NCBI GenBank assembly: GCA_032433765.1
Contig: JAVIAB010000073.1
Span: 65,404,205-65,468,204 of the forward strand
DNA: 64,000 nt
Origin: Megaustenia siamemsis
Lineage: Eukaryota > Mollusca > Gastropoda > Stylommatophora > Ariophantidae
Direction: 5' to 3'
Numbering within the stretch: position 1 is the stretch's first letter; every line of letters starts with the position of its first letter. Positions 39,541-49,317 of this stretch are shown piece after piece. The position numbers were made by a program, and so were the translations under genes. The notes beneath the pieces are model-generated. The model ran no database searches. It was given only the letters and a program-made list of their open reading frames with translations, and had not been told where the DNA came from.

Positions 39541-42215
39541 GTTGTTATAGAACGTAGGTCACATAGAGAATGTTACCGCTTGGTTGTTGTAGAATGTTGT
39601 TCACATACAGAATGTTAGTGCTTTGTTGTTGTAGAATGTTCTTCACATACAGAATGTTAGTGCTTGGTTGTTGTAGAATGTTGTTCAAATAGAGAATATT
39701 AATGCTTGGTTGTTGTAGAACGCAGGTCACATAGAGAATGTTAACGCTTGGTCGTTGTAGAATGTTGTACATATAGAGAATGTTAGGACTTGGTTGTTGT
39801 AGAATGTTGTTCACATAGAGAATGTTAGTGCTTTTGATGTTGTAGAGCGTTGGTCACATAAAGAATGTGAGAGCTTGAATATTGTAGAATGTTGGTCACA
39901 TAGAGCATGTTAGTATACCTTGTTGTTGTAGAATGTAGGTCAATAGAGAATGTTAGCGCTTTTGTTGTTGTAGAATGTAGGTCACATAGAGAATGTTAGC
40001 GATTTTGTTATTGTAGAATGTAGGTCACATAGAGAATGTTAGCGCTTTAGTTATTGTAGAATGTAGGTCACATAGAGAATGTTAGCGCTTTTGATGTTGT
40101 AGAATGTAGGTCACATAGAGAATGCTAATGCTTGGTTGTTGTAGAATGTTGTTCACATAGAGAATATTAGTGCTTGGTTGTTGTAGAATGTTGTTCACAT
40201 AGAGATATTAGTGACTTTGTTGTTATAGAAAACGTACGTCTCATAGAGAATATTAGCGCTTGGTTGTTGTAGAATGTTCGTCACATAGAGAATATTAGTG
40301 ACTTTGTTGTTATAGAAAACGTACGTCTCATAGAGAATGTTAGATATTGGTTGTTGTAGAATGTTGTTCACATAGAGAATGTTAGCGCTTTTGTTGTTAT
40401 AGAACGTTGTTCACATAGAGAATATTAGTGCTTGGATGTTGTAGAATGTTGGTCTCATAGAGAATATTAGTACTTGGTTGTTGTAGAATGTTGTTCACAT
40501 AGAGAATATTAATGCTTGATTGTTGTAGAACGTTGTTCACATAGATAATTTTTGCGCTTGGTTGTTGTAGAATGTTGGTCACATAGAGAATATTAGTTCT
40601 TGGTTGTTATAGAATGTTGTTCATATAGAGAATGTTAGTGCTTGGTTGTTGTAGAATGTTGGTCACATAGAGAATATTAGTGCTTGGTTGTTATAGAACG
40701 TAGTTCACATAGAGAATATTAGCGCTTTGTTGTTATAGAACGTTGGTCACATAGAGAATGTTAGCACTTGGTTGTTATAGAATGATGGTCCCATAGAGAA
40801 TGTTAGCGTTTGGTTGTTATAGAACGTTGGTCACAGAGAGAATGTTAGCGCTTGCTTGATGTAGAATGTTGTTCACATAGAGAATGTTAGCGCTTGGTTC
40901 TTGTAGAATGTTGTTCACATAGAGAATGTGAGAGCTTGAATATTGTAGAATGTTGGTCACATAGAGAATGTTAGCGCTTTTGTTGTTGTAGAATGTAGGT
41001 CACATAGAAAATGTTAGCGGTTTTGTAATTGTGGAATGTAGGTCACATTGAGAATTTTAGCGATTTTGTTCTTGTAGAACGTAGGTCACATAGAGAATGT
41101 TAGCGCTTTTGTTATTGTAGAATATAGGTCACATAGAGAATGTTAGCGCTTTTGTTGTTCTAGAATGTAGGTCACATAGAGAATGTTAGCGCTTTTGTTA
41201 TTGTAGAATGTAGGTCACATAGAGAATGTAAGATTTTTTATTGTTGTAGAATGTAGGTCACATAGAGAATGTTAGCGCTTTTATTGTTGTAGAATGTAGG
41301 TCACATAGAGAATGTTAGCGCTTTTGTTGTTCTAGAATGTAGGTCACATAGAGAATGTTAGCGCTTTTGTTATTGTAGAATGTAGGTCACATAGAGAATG
41401 TAAGATTTTTTATTGTTGTAGAATGTAGGTCACATAGAGAATGTTAGCGCTTTTATTGTTGTAGAATGTAGGTTACATAGAGAATGTTAGCGCTTTTGTT
41501 GTTGTAGAATGTTGGTCACATAGAGAATGTTAGAGCTTGGTTGTTGTAGAACGTTGGTCACACAGAGAACGTTAGCGCTTTTGTTGTAATAGAATGTATA
41601 TCACACAGAGAATGTTAGCGCTTTTGTTGTTGTAGAATGTAGGTCACACAGAGAATGTTAGCGCTTTTGTTGTTGTTGAATGTAGGTCACACAGAAAATG
41701 TTAGCGCTTTTGTTGTTGTTGAATGTAGGTCACACGGAGAATGTTAGGGCTTGGTTGTTGTAGAACGTATGTCACACAGAGAATGTTAGCGCTTTTGTTG
41801 TAATAGAATGTAGGTCACACAGAGAATGTTAGCGCTTTTGTTGTTGTATAATGTAGGTCACACAGAGAATGTTAGCGCTTTTGTTGTTGTTGAATGTAGG
41901 TCACATAGGGAATGTTAGCGCTTTTGTTGTTGTTGCATGTAGGTCACATAGAGAATGTTAGCGATTTTGTTGTTGTAGAATGTAGGTCACATAGAGAAGT
42001 GAACATGCATTGTTGTTGTAGAATGTAGGTCACACAGAGAAAGTTAACATGCATGTTTGTTGTAGAATGCTGGTCACATAGAGAATGTTAGCGCTTGGTT
42101 GTTGTAGAATGTGGGTCACACATAGAATGTTAGTGCTTGTTTGTAGTAAAATGTAGGTCACACAGAGAATGCGTGCATGCATGGTTGTTGTAGAATGTAG
42201 GTCTAAAAGAGAATA
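39541..42215 (+). repeat. Degenerate right edge of the satellite array
   Basis: Monomers become divergent and irregular (ACATACAG, GTATACCTTG, CACACAGAG variants). Most from 41.0 kb on are the 43-bp CGCTTTTGTT type. Short local higher-order repeats appear: a four-monomer unit of 173 bp repeated around 41,130-41,475 (TTGTTCTAGAATG at 173-bp spacing) and a five-monomer unit of about 214 bp around 41,575-41,990. The last monomers (about 41,995-42,190) replace the GTTAGCGCTT segment with words containing ATGCAT. Edge decay of this kind is typical of satellite margins. Confidence 0.85.
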
Positions 42216-42482
42216 ACATCATTACTCTAATACACAAGTTGCAGAGATACAAATACCATATTCTATCAGTGCTACCTTCTTCTTTCTGCGCACCTATTAA
42301 ACTACAAGAAAACATCATACTTCCTCAGTTAGTTTCTACTTTAGGAATAAATTACGTAGAGACAGAAATAGTACTTTGCTAATGCTTTTCTACGCTTGGA
42401 TGTATGGCACATGGAGAAAGAAAATGTTTTCGGCTAATTTTTTTTGTCACTCTAAAAAGAAGGTCGCACTGAAATAAAGAAA
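42216..42482. other. Unique AT-rich sequence at the satellite margin
   Basis: This sequence lies between the last satellite monomer and the 54-bp minisatellite. No open frame with recognisable content, no RNA gene and no clear repeat were seen. Confidence 0.5.
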
Positions 42483-42970
42483 TAATTTTCGTCAGTGCAC
42501 CTCTAATCTAGACAGTAAGTCATGAGAGAAAAAGATAATTCTCGTCAGTGCACCTCTAATCTAGACAGTAAGTCATGAGAGAAAAAGATAATTCTCGTCA
42601 GTGCACCTCTAATCTAGACAGTAAGTCATGAGAGAAAAAGATAATTCTCGGTCAGTGCACCTCTAATCTAGACAGTAAGTCATGAGAGAAAAAGATAATT
42701 CTCGGTCAGTGCACCTCTAATCGAGACAGTAAGTCATGAGAGAAAAAGATAATTCTCGGTCAGTGCACCTCTAATCTAGACAGTAAGTCATGAGAGAAAA
42801 AAGATAATTCTCGGTCAGTGCACCTCTAATCTAGACAGTAAGTCATGAGAGAAAAAGATAATTCTCGGTCAGTGCACCTCTAATCAAGACAGTTAGTCAT
42901 AATGAGAGAAAAAGATCAATCTTGGTCAGTGCATTTCTACTCTAAGATAGAGCTAAGTCATAGAAAGACA
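42483..42970 (+). repeat. 53/54-bp minisatellite
   Basis: Eight near-identical tandem units plus a degenerate last one. Units contain GTCAGTGCACCTCTAATC, TAGACAGTAAGTCATGAG and AGAAAAAGATAATTCTC. The first units are 53 bp and later ones 54 bp because CTCGTC becomes CTCGGTC. The final copy (from about 42,890) is diverged (ATCAAGACAGTTAGTCAT, then TCTTGGTCAGTGCATTTC). Confidence 0.93.
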
Positions 42971-43149
42971 TTAAGCTCGTTCAAAGTCTGTTACTTTTCG
43001 TGTCAGATAAACGGGAATGAAATTGTGATGAAATAATAAAACAGATCAAACGGTATGGTATTGGTGTTGCTCTATGGAAGTCAATGCCCACATTGGCAAC
43101 TAAAAACTGTGTTCTTACATGACCAATAACGCAAATTAGAACACAGATC

Positions 43150-43404
43150 GGAGCCGCGATAGCTCAGTGGTTAGTGAACTGGACTACAAAGGACAAGGGG
43201 TAGGGTTCGATCCCAACCGACGGCTTCCGGGTTCACCCAGCCTTAAATGGGTACCGGATTTTTTTCTGGGAAAGTAAAGCAGCACGGGCGTAATACCGAC
43301 CACATTACCCCAAAAATCATGTGCTGAAGGTCTGTAAAATATAGGGTCACTAGCACCATATTTCCCTATACGCCACTTGGCGAGACGGGGTACTTTACTT
43401 TTTT
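43150..43404 (+). mobile_element. tRNA-derived SINE with 12-bp target duplications
   Basis: The head reads as a tRNA-like fold. An A-box match TAGCTCAGTGG lies at 43,160-43,170 and a B-box match GGTTCGATCCC at 43,204-43,214; these are the internal RNA polymerase III promoter elements. The acceptor-like strands GGAGCCG (43,150-43,156) and CGGCTTC (43,221-43,227) can pair with one wobble. A ~175-bp non-tRNA body follows and ends in a short run of T. The element is bounded by AGAACACAGATC at 43,138-43,149 and 43,407-43,418, a 12-bp target-site duplication expected from LINE-mediated insertion. The intact duplications suggest a fairly recent insertion. The SINE family name is not recognised. Confidence 0.88.
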
Positions 43405-43702
43405 TTAGAACACAGATCCTATATCCAAAGAGGCTATTGGCTCAAAACATTATTAGCTCAGAACTTCGTTAATGTTTGTCTGGAAGAAAGTCTGAAAATA
43501 ATACACCAACAACTTTAATATAATAAATTATGAGTCATTCTGTCGTTAACTACAAAACACGGATATACTTTTATGATGTATAAAACACCATTATGCTAAA
43601 TAACAAAATATTTTTAACAGACAGTTATTGACACCATTAAGTAGTCTCCCGACTGTGTGAGCATCTGCGGAACTCTAACCTGCTTGCTCTGGTTTTCTGC
43701 AG

Positions 43703-43835
43703 TGCGGATGGACTTGGAGTTTCACCAGAACGTCCTGGAAGTGTACAACTCTGTTAGCTCGAAATGGGAGGAGGTATGTAAGGAGGGCTGGACTGCCACA
43801 TTCTCGGACCTTGCTTGCCAGCAGTTGGGTTACAG
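43703..43835 (+). CDS. Internal exon encoding the first half of an SRCR domain
   Basis: A 133-bp exon with acceptor TTTTCTGCAG ending at 43,702 and donor GTCAGT starting at 43,836. The frame is open and gives VRMDLEFHQNVLEVYN at the start, then WEEVCKEGW and ACQQLGY, the hallmark first half of a scavenger-receptor cysteine-rich domain (VEVY, WxxVC, GW, ACxQLGY). SRCR domains are extracellular protein-binding modules. The degenerate VLEVYNS-SKWEEVC pattern and the entry in phase 1 resemble the SRCR found after an LDLR-A domain in type II transmembrane serine proteases; that likeness is from memory and tentative. No neighbouring exon (LDLR-A, second SRCR half, protease) was recognised in the window. 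It could be one exon of a gene with long introns, or an exon relic. Confidence 0.72.
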
Positions 43836-44684
43836 GTCAGTAAGGGTATCATTATAGTTCAGGTTTCCTACGTGTCGATATCAACCCCCAAAAGTCAATA
43901 AGACAATCCCGAGGTTCGAAAATCACTCAAGTATCCTAGCCAGTTTATCGTATTAGCAGTCCCCTAGGATCTCACATAAAACTAGTTATTTCTGTATCTT
44001 CATCGCTGTCACTCTTTAACATTCAACCCCAGAGGTATAAAAGTCGTGAGTTCATTATTTATTTATTTTGTCGGTCTACAGTTGCCTTGGAGCATCGCAG
44101 GAGAAAGGAGGACTCTATAATGCGATCTATTGTATGTAGACAGTGTATTGCTTGTTCTAATCACTTCCCTTTGTAGTGTCGTTCTTTGGGCGTAACTGTG
44201 CGCTATTAGGATAGAAATGTGTTGGTCACTTTTTTTTATATATTTCCTGGTGTTTTGAGACAGAAAATTTTTGATGTTGTTTGGTGTGGTGTCTTTCTTA
44301 CCAAGTGTCTGTAACATTTCATTTGTTAGTTAGTATATATATTTTAGGCAAGGTTTAATTCCCAGCTGTTCTATGATTTTCACATTGGGTATTAGATCTA
44401 TCTTGTGATCTTTGTTATCTTTCTCAAGCACTTCATGTCATAGCTTGTGATCGTATCTGTGTGGGCTGTGTTCTATGGTCGTGTTTGATATTGGCAACAT
44501 AAGGCTCGTATGAAAACACTATGTATTATTTGTCTCTTTGCTCTTAATGAGATGTTTGAATGATTCAATGATTCAGTGTAATATTTCCTCTCTGTCTCTG
44601 ATCTTTATCTTTCAGTTTGTTTCCGTCTTCTGTCAAAGTATTTGGACTCTGGCTTGCTTAATTTGAATATTGCTTATTTTAACT
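43836..44684. other. Non-coding sequence after the SRCR exon
   Basis: AT-rich sequence, presumably intronic if the SRCR exon is used. The open frame in 44,063-44,317 on the minus strand has no recognisable content. Parts near 44.3-44.65 kb may be an untranslated LINE end, since coding homology to a LINE begins just beyond. Confidence 0.4.
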
Positions 44685-45780
44685 TTCTCATCATCATAGC
44701 CGTTTCCGCATTGAAGGTTGGCTACCATGGAGCGCCATTCCATTCTGCCTCTTGCTTTGACGGTGCAGATTGTCATAGGCTGACTTGTCCATCTTTTGGT
44801 GTTACTCGTCCATGTTAGTCTTGGTCTGCCTCTTTTACCTTGTATTTTCCCTTCCAATATTACTTTTATTAGACTGTTGTGTCTTTTAACATGCCCCAAA
44901 AATTTCCTTTGTCTTGTTCTAATTGTGTTTAGTAGTTCTCTTTTCATTGTTAGTTGTTTTAAAACGTCATCGTTTGTTTTCTTTTCTCTCACCCAATTCT
45001 ACGTATTCTTCTATAAATCCACATATCAAAGGCTTCAATTTACTGTTGTTTTCATGTCTAATGTCCATGTTTCTGCACCATACAGGAATATTGAGAAGAT
45101 GAAACATTTTGCTATTCTTAGTTACACATTTTCCATCACTAGTTATATCCCAGGTAGTTGTAGCTCTCAACTGTCTCCAGATGTATTCCTTCAATTTTGA
45201 TATTTATTTTTAGGTCTTGAGAATTGTCTTTGTTTATGATCATAGTTTTAATCTTTTTGATATTCATATTTAGTCTATATTTTTTGCTTGTCATGTTTAT
45301 TACATTAATTGTTGTAGATCTTTCGGATTTTTTAACTTTTAAGCTTCCTATTTTCTTATTTATTTTCATTATTTCTGTTATAGTTACGTTCATTTTTATA
45401 CTGCATTCTTTTGAGAACATTTTTGGTGCTATTTGATGTTGTTGTAAGCTTTTCTCATCTTCATATTTTAAGCATTCATCGTCGCCAAAAAGTAATTCAT
45501 TGGGGTTCATTAGATCATTGTCGTGGATTTTGTGGCTCTTTAATGATCTTATGCATAAAGGTTATAAATTAATTACACAGCCCTGCCCTACTCTTGAAGT
45601 GATTTGGAACCAATGTGACATTCCTTCTCTTTGTTCTAACTGCTTTATGACTATTCTTGTACAGTGCTATTATGTTTTTAGTACTTGTCCTATCACGCCA
45701 TATTTTTCTAGTATTTCCATAATCTGCTTCTGCGGGATTGACAGACTGCTTTCTCATAATTTATGGATAATGATATTCAT
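44685..45780 (-). mobile_element. LINE fragment a (reverse transcriptase and C-terminal tail, decayed)
   Basis: Reading the minus strand from 45,780 gives, across several frameshifts, a non-LTR reverse transcriptase: YKNSHKAVRTK (the usual IYKNSKSAVR region), a degraded GVRQGC block near 45,580, the active-site motif FGDD at 45,478-45,489 (normally F/YADD), KSLQQHQ, LNMNIKKIKTMIINKD and ESYNYLG. The tail follows: KRELLNTIRTRQRKFLGHVKR, GKRGRPRLTW and EWRSMVAN, ending in a GATGATGA-type sequence near 44,690. Frameshifts and the altered active site make it a dead 5'-truncated copy. The tail is closely related to the fragment at 59,380-59,740. Confidence 0.85.
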
Positions 45781-46480
45781 GTCTTTATTATATTCAATTG
45801 TCTTATCACATAGCGTCAGTGTAGCTTATGTAATAATAGTACTATTATTTATATTTATTTTATACATATATATTTATAATAATAAAGTGCTACAACTTGA
45901 CTTTTTAACCCACTCTCAACTGGAATTCTAGGACTAATTTGCTGTCATTAAATATAGACTGACTATACGCACGGTTTTCATCGATAGAGAACCGACTTTT
46001 TTAATCATGTCTTCCGGCCATCAGTTGTTTTTAACAAAATTTCAGTTTTTGTTCAATTTTTAATTTAAAAAAAAACAACTTTAAAATTATGTGAAATTAT
46101 AACATATAATTGTATACCAACATCGTGGATACCATTTGTATAAACCTAGAGTCGAGTTGTTCAATACCACTTCATGATGAAACACAGGGGACCTCTACAT
46201 TCTATCTAAGATTGTGATTGCGTTCTGTTACTATAGAATGTCCGTTAACTCGACATGTTAGTTGTCACGACGCGTTTCAAATAGTTTTACTTTTTCATGA
46301 ATAAAAAAGATCACATAACTTCCCTCTGTCCCGTTTACGCCATCCCAATGTCCCGTTTGTTGCCTCTAGCAAATACGGTCAGCCTAAAGAAAGTATCCGT
46401 TAATTGTCTTCTTGGATAACAAAATGGAGGAATCGAGAATTGGTCAAAGATTACTTGAAAGATTCGAAAACAGAAATGAT
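45781..46480. other. AT-rich intergenic sequence
   Basis: No coding exon, RNA gene or repeat family could be identified. A short (TA)-rich stretch lies near 45,860. The sequence does not resemble the satellite. Confidence 0.4.
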
Positions 46481-46482
46481 GC

Positions 46483-46550
46483 GAGATTCCTTCTTCGGGA
46501 TTCCTTCCTCGGGATTCCTTCTTCGGGATTCCTTCTTCGGGATTCCTTGT
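46483..46550 (+). repeat. 15-bp minisatellite
   Basis: About 4.5 copies of a unit containing GGGATTCCTTCTTC, with single-base variants (CTTCCTC, CTTGTTC). The unit length is a multiple of three, which is why both strands stay open through it. Confidence 0.85.
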
Positions 46551-46617
46551 TCGGTTTGTGTCTGTGTTAAGCTGCGCAGTTTTCTTTCATTTTCATTGAG
46601 ATCGGTAACAGAGCGGG

Positions 46618-46943
46618 GAATAATTTGGTGTTTGCTGTAAGTCTTCAGATAATTGACATCAAACACCAAATTATTCTGCCGCTTTGCTGTAAGTCTTCAG
46701 ATAATTGACATCAAACACCAAATTATTCTGCCGCTTTGCTGTAAGTCTTCAGATAATTGACATCAAACACCAAATTATTCTGCCGCTTTGCTGTAAGTCT
46801 TCAGATAATTGACATCAAACACCAAATTATTCTGCCGCTTTGCTGTAAGTCTTCACATAATTGACATCAAACACCAAATTATTCTGCCGCTTTGCTGTAA
46901 GTCTTCACATAATTGACATCAAACACCAAATTATTCTGCCGCT
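46618..46943 (+). repeat. 52-bp tandem repeat with an inverted half-unit at its left end
   Basis: Six tandem units begin at 46,635, 46,687, 46,739, 46,791, 46,843 and 46,895. Each contains CTGTAAGTCTTCAGATAATT, GACATCAAACACCAAATTAT and TCTGCCGCTTTG; the last two have TTCACATAATT instead of TTCAGATAATT. Immediately left, AATAATTTGGTGTTT is the exact reverse complement of a segment within each unit (AAACACCAAATTATT), so the array begins with a small foldback. The array abuts LINE coding sequence at 46,944. Confidence 0.92.
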
Positions 46944-47545
46944 TATTAAGGCAGCTACGACCTTCGGCAAACTCACAAAAAGGGCATGGAACAACACGAA
47001 ACTAACTCAAAAGACTAAACTCTTAATATATCAAACTTGTGTGCTTAGCACACTACTATATGGATCCGAAACCTGGACAACATACTCAAACCATGAAAAA
47101 AGACTAAATGTCTTCCACATGCGATGTCTCCGCAAAATAATGCACATCAAATGGCAGGACAAAATAACCAACTTAACTGTCCTGCAACGTGCTAAGACCC
47201 TAACAATCATGTCGATGCTCAGAAGTCGAAGGCTAAGATGGCTGGGGCATGTCCAACGGATGGAAGAAAAACGCATTCCTAGGCAAATACTATATGGCGA
47301 GCTAAAACACGGAAAACGACAAATCGGCAGACCTAAACTACGATATAGAGATATCTGCAAATCATCTCTGAAAGACTTCTCCATCTGTGAAAACGACTGG
47401 CAACATCTGGCAAGTGATCGCACATCATGGAGAGCACGTATAAGGAACGGTATAACAACATTTGAGACTGTTCTAAGACAGGACTTAGAAGAGAAGAGAC
47501 TCATGAAAAAGGATGGTAAACCCTCCAAAAACGCAAAATCGCAAA
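46944..47545 (+). mobile_element. LINE fragment b (C-terminal third of the reverse transcriptase ORF)
   Basis: About 200 codons in one uninterrupted frame, starting abruptly at LIKAATTFGKL. Blocks typical of the C-terminal region of mollusc non-LTR polymerases follow: VLSTLLYGSETWTTY, RLNVFHMRCLRKIM, RRLRWLGHVQRM, YGELKHGKRQIGRPKLR and a DWQHLASDRTSWR tail. The active-site YADD region lies upstream in the family and is absent. The fragment is bounded on the left by the 52-bp array and on the right by a different LINE segment in the same orientation. The open frame is a remnant, not a host gene. Confidence 0.87.
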
Positions 47546-47549
47546 ATCT

Positions 47550-48405
47550 GGCCAACATGTCTAGGTCACCACGGCATTGGAAAAATCAACGGAAATGGCC
47601 AGCGACTCCTAGAATTCTGCTCAAATAATCACCTATGTGTAACAAATACATACTTTAATGTGAAACACAAGCATAAAGTAACATGGCGTCATGCTAGAAG
47701 TGGTCACTGGCACCAACTAGACCTAGTTCTTACACGTAGGCAGTCTTTAAATAACATCAGAATAACACGAACATATCACAGTGCAGACTGCAACACAGAC
47801 CACGCTCTAGTCATTAGTAAGATCAAAGCCAGAAGTAGTCGTATCTACAAATCAAGAGAGCCTGCAGCAGCCAAGATCAACATCACAGCGACAAAACCAC
47901 ACCAACCGAAGATATTTTTAGATCCAAGTTTGATGAACTGGTAGAAGAAGTAGAAGATGCATCAAGTGTGGATGACAACTGGTGCTCCCTGAGAACACAC
48001 ATCTATAACTGCGCTCTATCTACCTACGGCCAGAAACGGTTCTCAAAGAACGACTGGGTCGAAGAAAATGCAGCAAGACTAGACCCACTAATAGCTAATA
48101 AGAAAAAGGCTTTACTGAACTTCAATAATAATCCCAATCAAATCACCAAGGATCAGCTCAAACATGCGCAAGCCACCCTACAACGCGAAGCAAGAAGATG
48201 CGCAAACGAATACTGGAACAATCTATGCTCTGAAATACAGAAAGCCTCAGACAGGGGCGACTCAAAAACCATGCATAACAATATAAAAAAGGCCCTTGGA
48301 CCAAAAATAACAAAATTAGCCCCCCTAAAATCCAAGTTTGGAGAACCTATTACTGACAAGGGACAACAAATGCAAAGATGGGTTGAACACTACTCTAATC
48401 TATAT
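47550..48405 (+). mobile_element. LINE fragment c (endonuclease C-terminus and linker)
   Basis: The plus-strand frame shows GHHGIGKINGNGQRLLEFC, VTWRHARSGHWHQLDLVL and CNTDHALVISKIK. This is the C-terminal half of an APE-type endonuclease of non-LTR elements, with the final catalytic SDH present as TDH. After a one-base frameshift near 47,920 the linker continues (DELVEEVEDASSV, KNDWVEENAARLDPLI, EYWNNLCSEIQKASDRGD, WVEHYSNLY). The protein is cut at a (TA)n microsatellite just where the reverse transcriptase should start. The endonuclease N-terminus is also missing. Confidence 0.85.
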
Positions 48406-48423
48406 ATATATATACTATATATA

Positions 48424-48472
<49 letters not shown>

Positions 48473-48473
48473 G
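48399..48473. repeat. (TA)n microsatellite
   Basis: About 75 bp of nearly pure TA dinucleotide repeat with a few interruptions. It sits exactly at the 3' break of LINE fragment c. Confidence 0.95.
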
Positions 48474-48493
48474 TAAATAAAACCATCATATGA

Positions 48494-48907
48494 ATATGGC
48501 GGATAGGCGGCAGGAACATTTGAGGCCCAGTCTGAAAAGTATTCCTTTTTGCAGTTTCCTCATATTCCAAGTCCGGCTTGCTACTAGAGCTACTGAGTTT
48601 AGTGCTCTGTGCACACCGTGAGCTGTGTGTTTCGTCCAGATTATGTTTGGATATTCAGATTGCTTACGATGAATGATGATATCGTATGACAGGGAACAGA
48701 TAATTGTGTTAACTTTCTGTGCGGTTTCGCCTTATGTCTTTTGGCGTGTGCTGAGACTCATATAATGGGTACTGCAGCTGCCTTTCTTTGTTTAAGAGAT
48801 GTGATGTTAATTCGGATGATTCCACTGGCACGGACGGTTGAGCAATTAAGTTTTAGTCAGATTTTAAGTCGTTTGCTGTGATACCGGGGCCTTCCATAAC
48901 CATAACC
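48494..48907 (+). repeat. Dispersed ~0.43-kb repeat family R, copy 1
   Basis: One of four copies in the window. It begins at ATATGGCGGATAGGCGGCAG, contains CTCATATTCCAAGTCCGGCT, GTGCTCTGTGCACACCGTGA, TGATGATATCGTATGACAGG and TTCGGATGATTCCACTGGCA, and ends at GGCCTTCCATAACCATAACC. It has no coding capacity, no tRNA-like head and no obvious terminal inverted repeat within a single copy. Copy 2 (minus) lies 3.8 kb downstream, so the pair is inverted around the 34-bp minisatellite. Confidence 0.85.
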
Positions 48908-49317
48908 GTCCATCACTATACTACTTCCTAATCCGATCATCATCTATCAACTCTCCTCTGCTTTGAGGCAGGTTCCTAAACTTTGTCTAACCTCTACAAC
49001 GTCCTGGTATTTCCTGCTCGCTTCGAGGGAATCTGAAAAGTTGTCACAAAAAGTCTCTGCTTGATGTTTTTGTTACAAACTAGGCTCATCCTATCTCTTG
49101 GGCACTTTGGGAAAAATGGTGTGGTTAGGTTGGGAACTCCGCCTTACAATTCTAGTACTCTCATCCCACTTACTGATTGTTTTTCAATCGCCTATCATTT
49201 CATGACGTGTCTTGACTAACATCTGTCAATCACTCCTATAAGTTAACTCCTTAAAACAAAAGCTGCTCTTGATCTCTCTTGATTACCCAGGTTCTCTCGT
49301 GTATATCGTTTGATCTC
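48908..49317. other. Unassigned sequence before the 34-bp minisatellite
   Basis: No gene, RNA or repeat could be recognised in this 410-bp stretch. Confidence 0.4.

Larger units (their letters stand above)
1..42215 (+). repeat. 42-bp satellite DNA array, open at the left window edge
   Basis: Tandem array of about 940 monomers in one orientation, interrupted only by three transposon copies. The common monomer is 42 bp and reads, in order, GTTAGCGCTT, GGTTGTTGTAG, AATGTTGTTC, ACATAGAGAAT. Diagnostic variants are GTTAGCG, ATTAGTG, ATTAGAG and GTTAGGG at the start; TTGTTGTAG or TTGTTATAG in the middle; and GTTGTTC, GTTGGTC or GTAGGTC near the end. A variant with CGCTTTTGTT is 43 bp. The plus strand is G- and T-rich: the common monomer has 12 G and 4 C. 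Variants recur in long ordered series, so the array has higher-order structure and is not a random monomer mix. It starts before the window and ends near 42,215, where the last recognisable monomer runs into unique sequence. Function is unknown; pericentromeric or subtelomeric heterochromatin is an inference. Confidence 0.97.

Noticed and set aside
1..42215. Many minus-strand open frames of 60-335 codons with the 14-residue repeat ILQQPSTNILYVNN
   Set aside because: They follow from a 42-bp monomer without stops, start mostly at GTG, end at single-base variants, and occur wherever monomer length stays at 42 bp. There are no splice sites, signal peptide or unique sequence. Treated as satellite, not a gene.
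1..42215. CRISPR-like repeat array
   Set aside because: Repeats are contiguous with no variable spacers, the monomer is degenerate in ordered classes, and the genome is eukaryotic with no cas genes.
1..42215. CENP-B-box-like motif or telomeric repeat in the satellite
   Set aside because: No match to the CENP-B box pattern or to TTAGGG-type telomere repeats was seen in the common monomers; the TTAGGGC in some monomers is an isolated variant.
43150..43230. Functional tRNA gene
   Set aside because: It has A and B boxes and partial cloverleaf pairing, but is joined to a SINE body with target duplications, and the anticodon arm is not clean.
45500..45931. Plus-strand open frame of 143 codons, hydrophobic
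   Set aside because: It lies antisense to the minus-strand LINE reverse transcriptase (fragment a) and ends in (TA)-rich sequence; a shadow frame.
47031..47558. Minus-strand open frame of 175 codons
   Set aside because: Shadow of LINE fragment b, whose plus-strand frame has clear family motifs.
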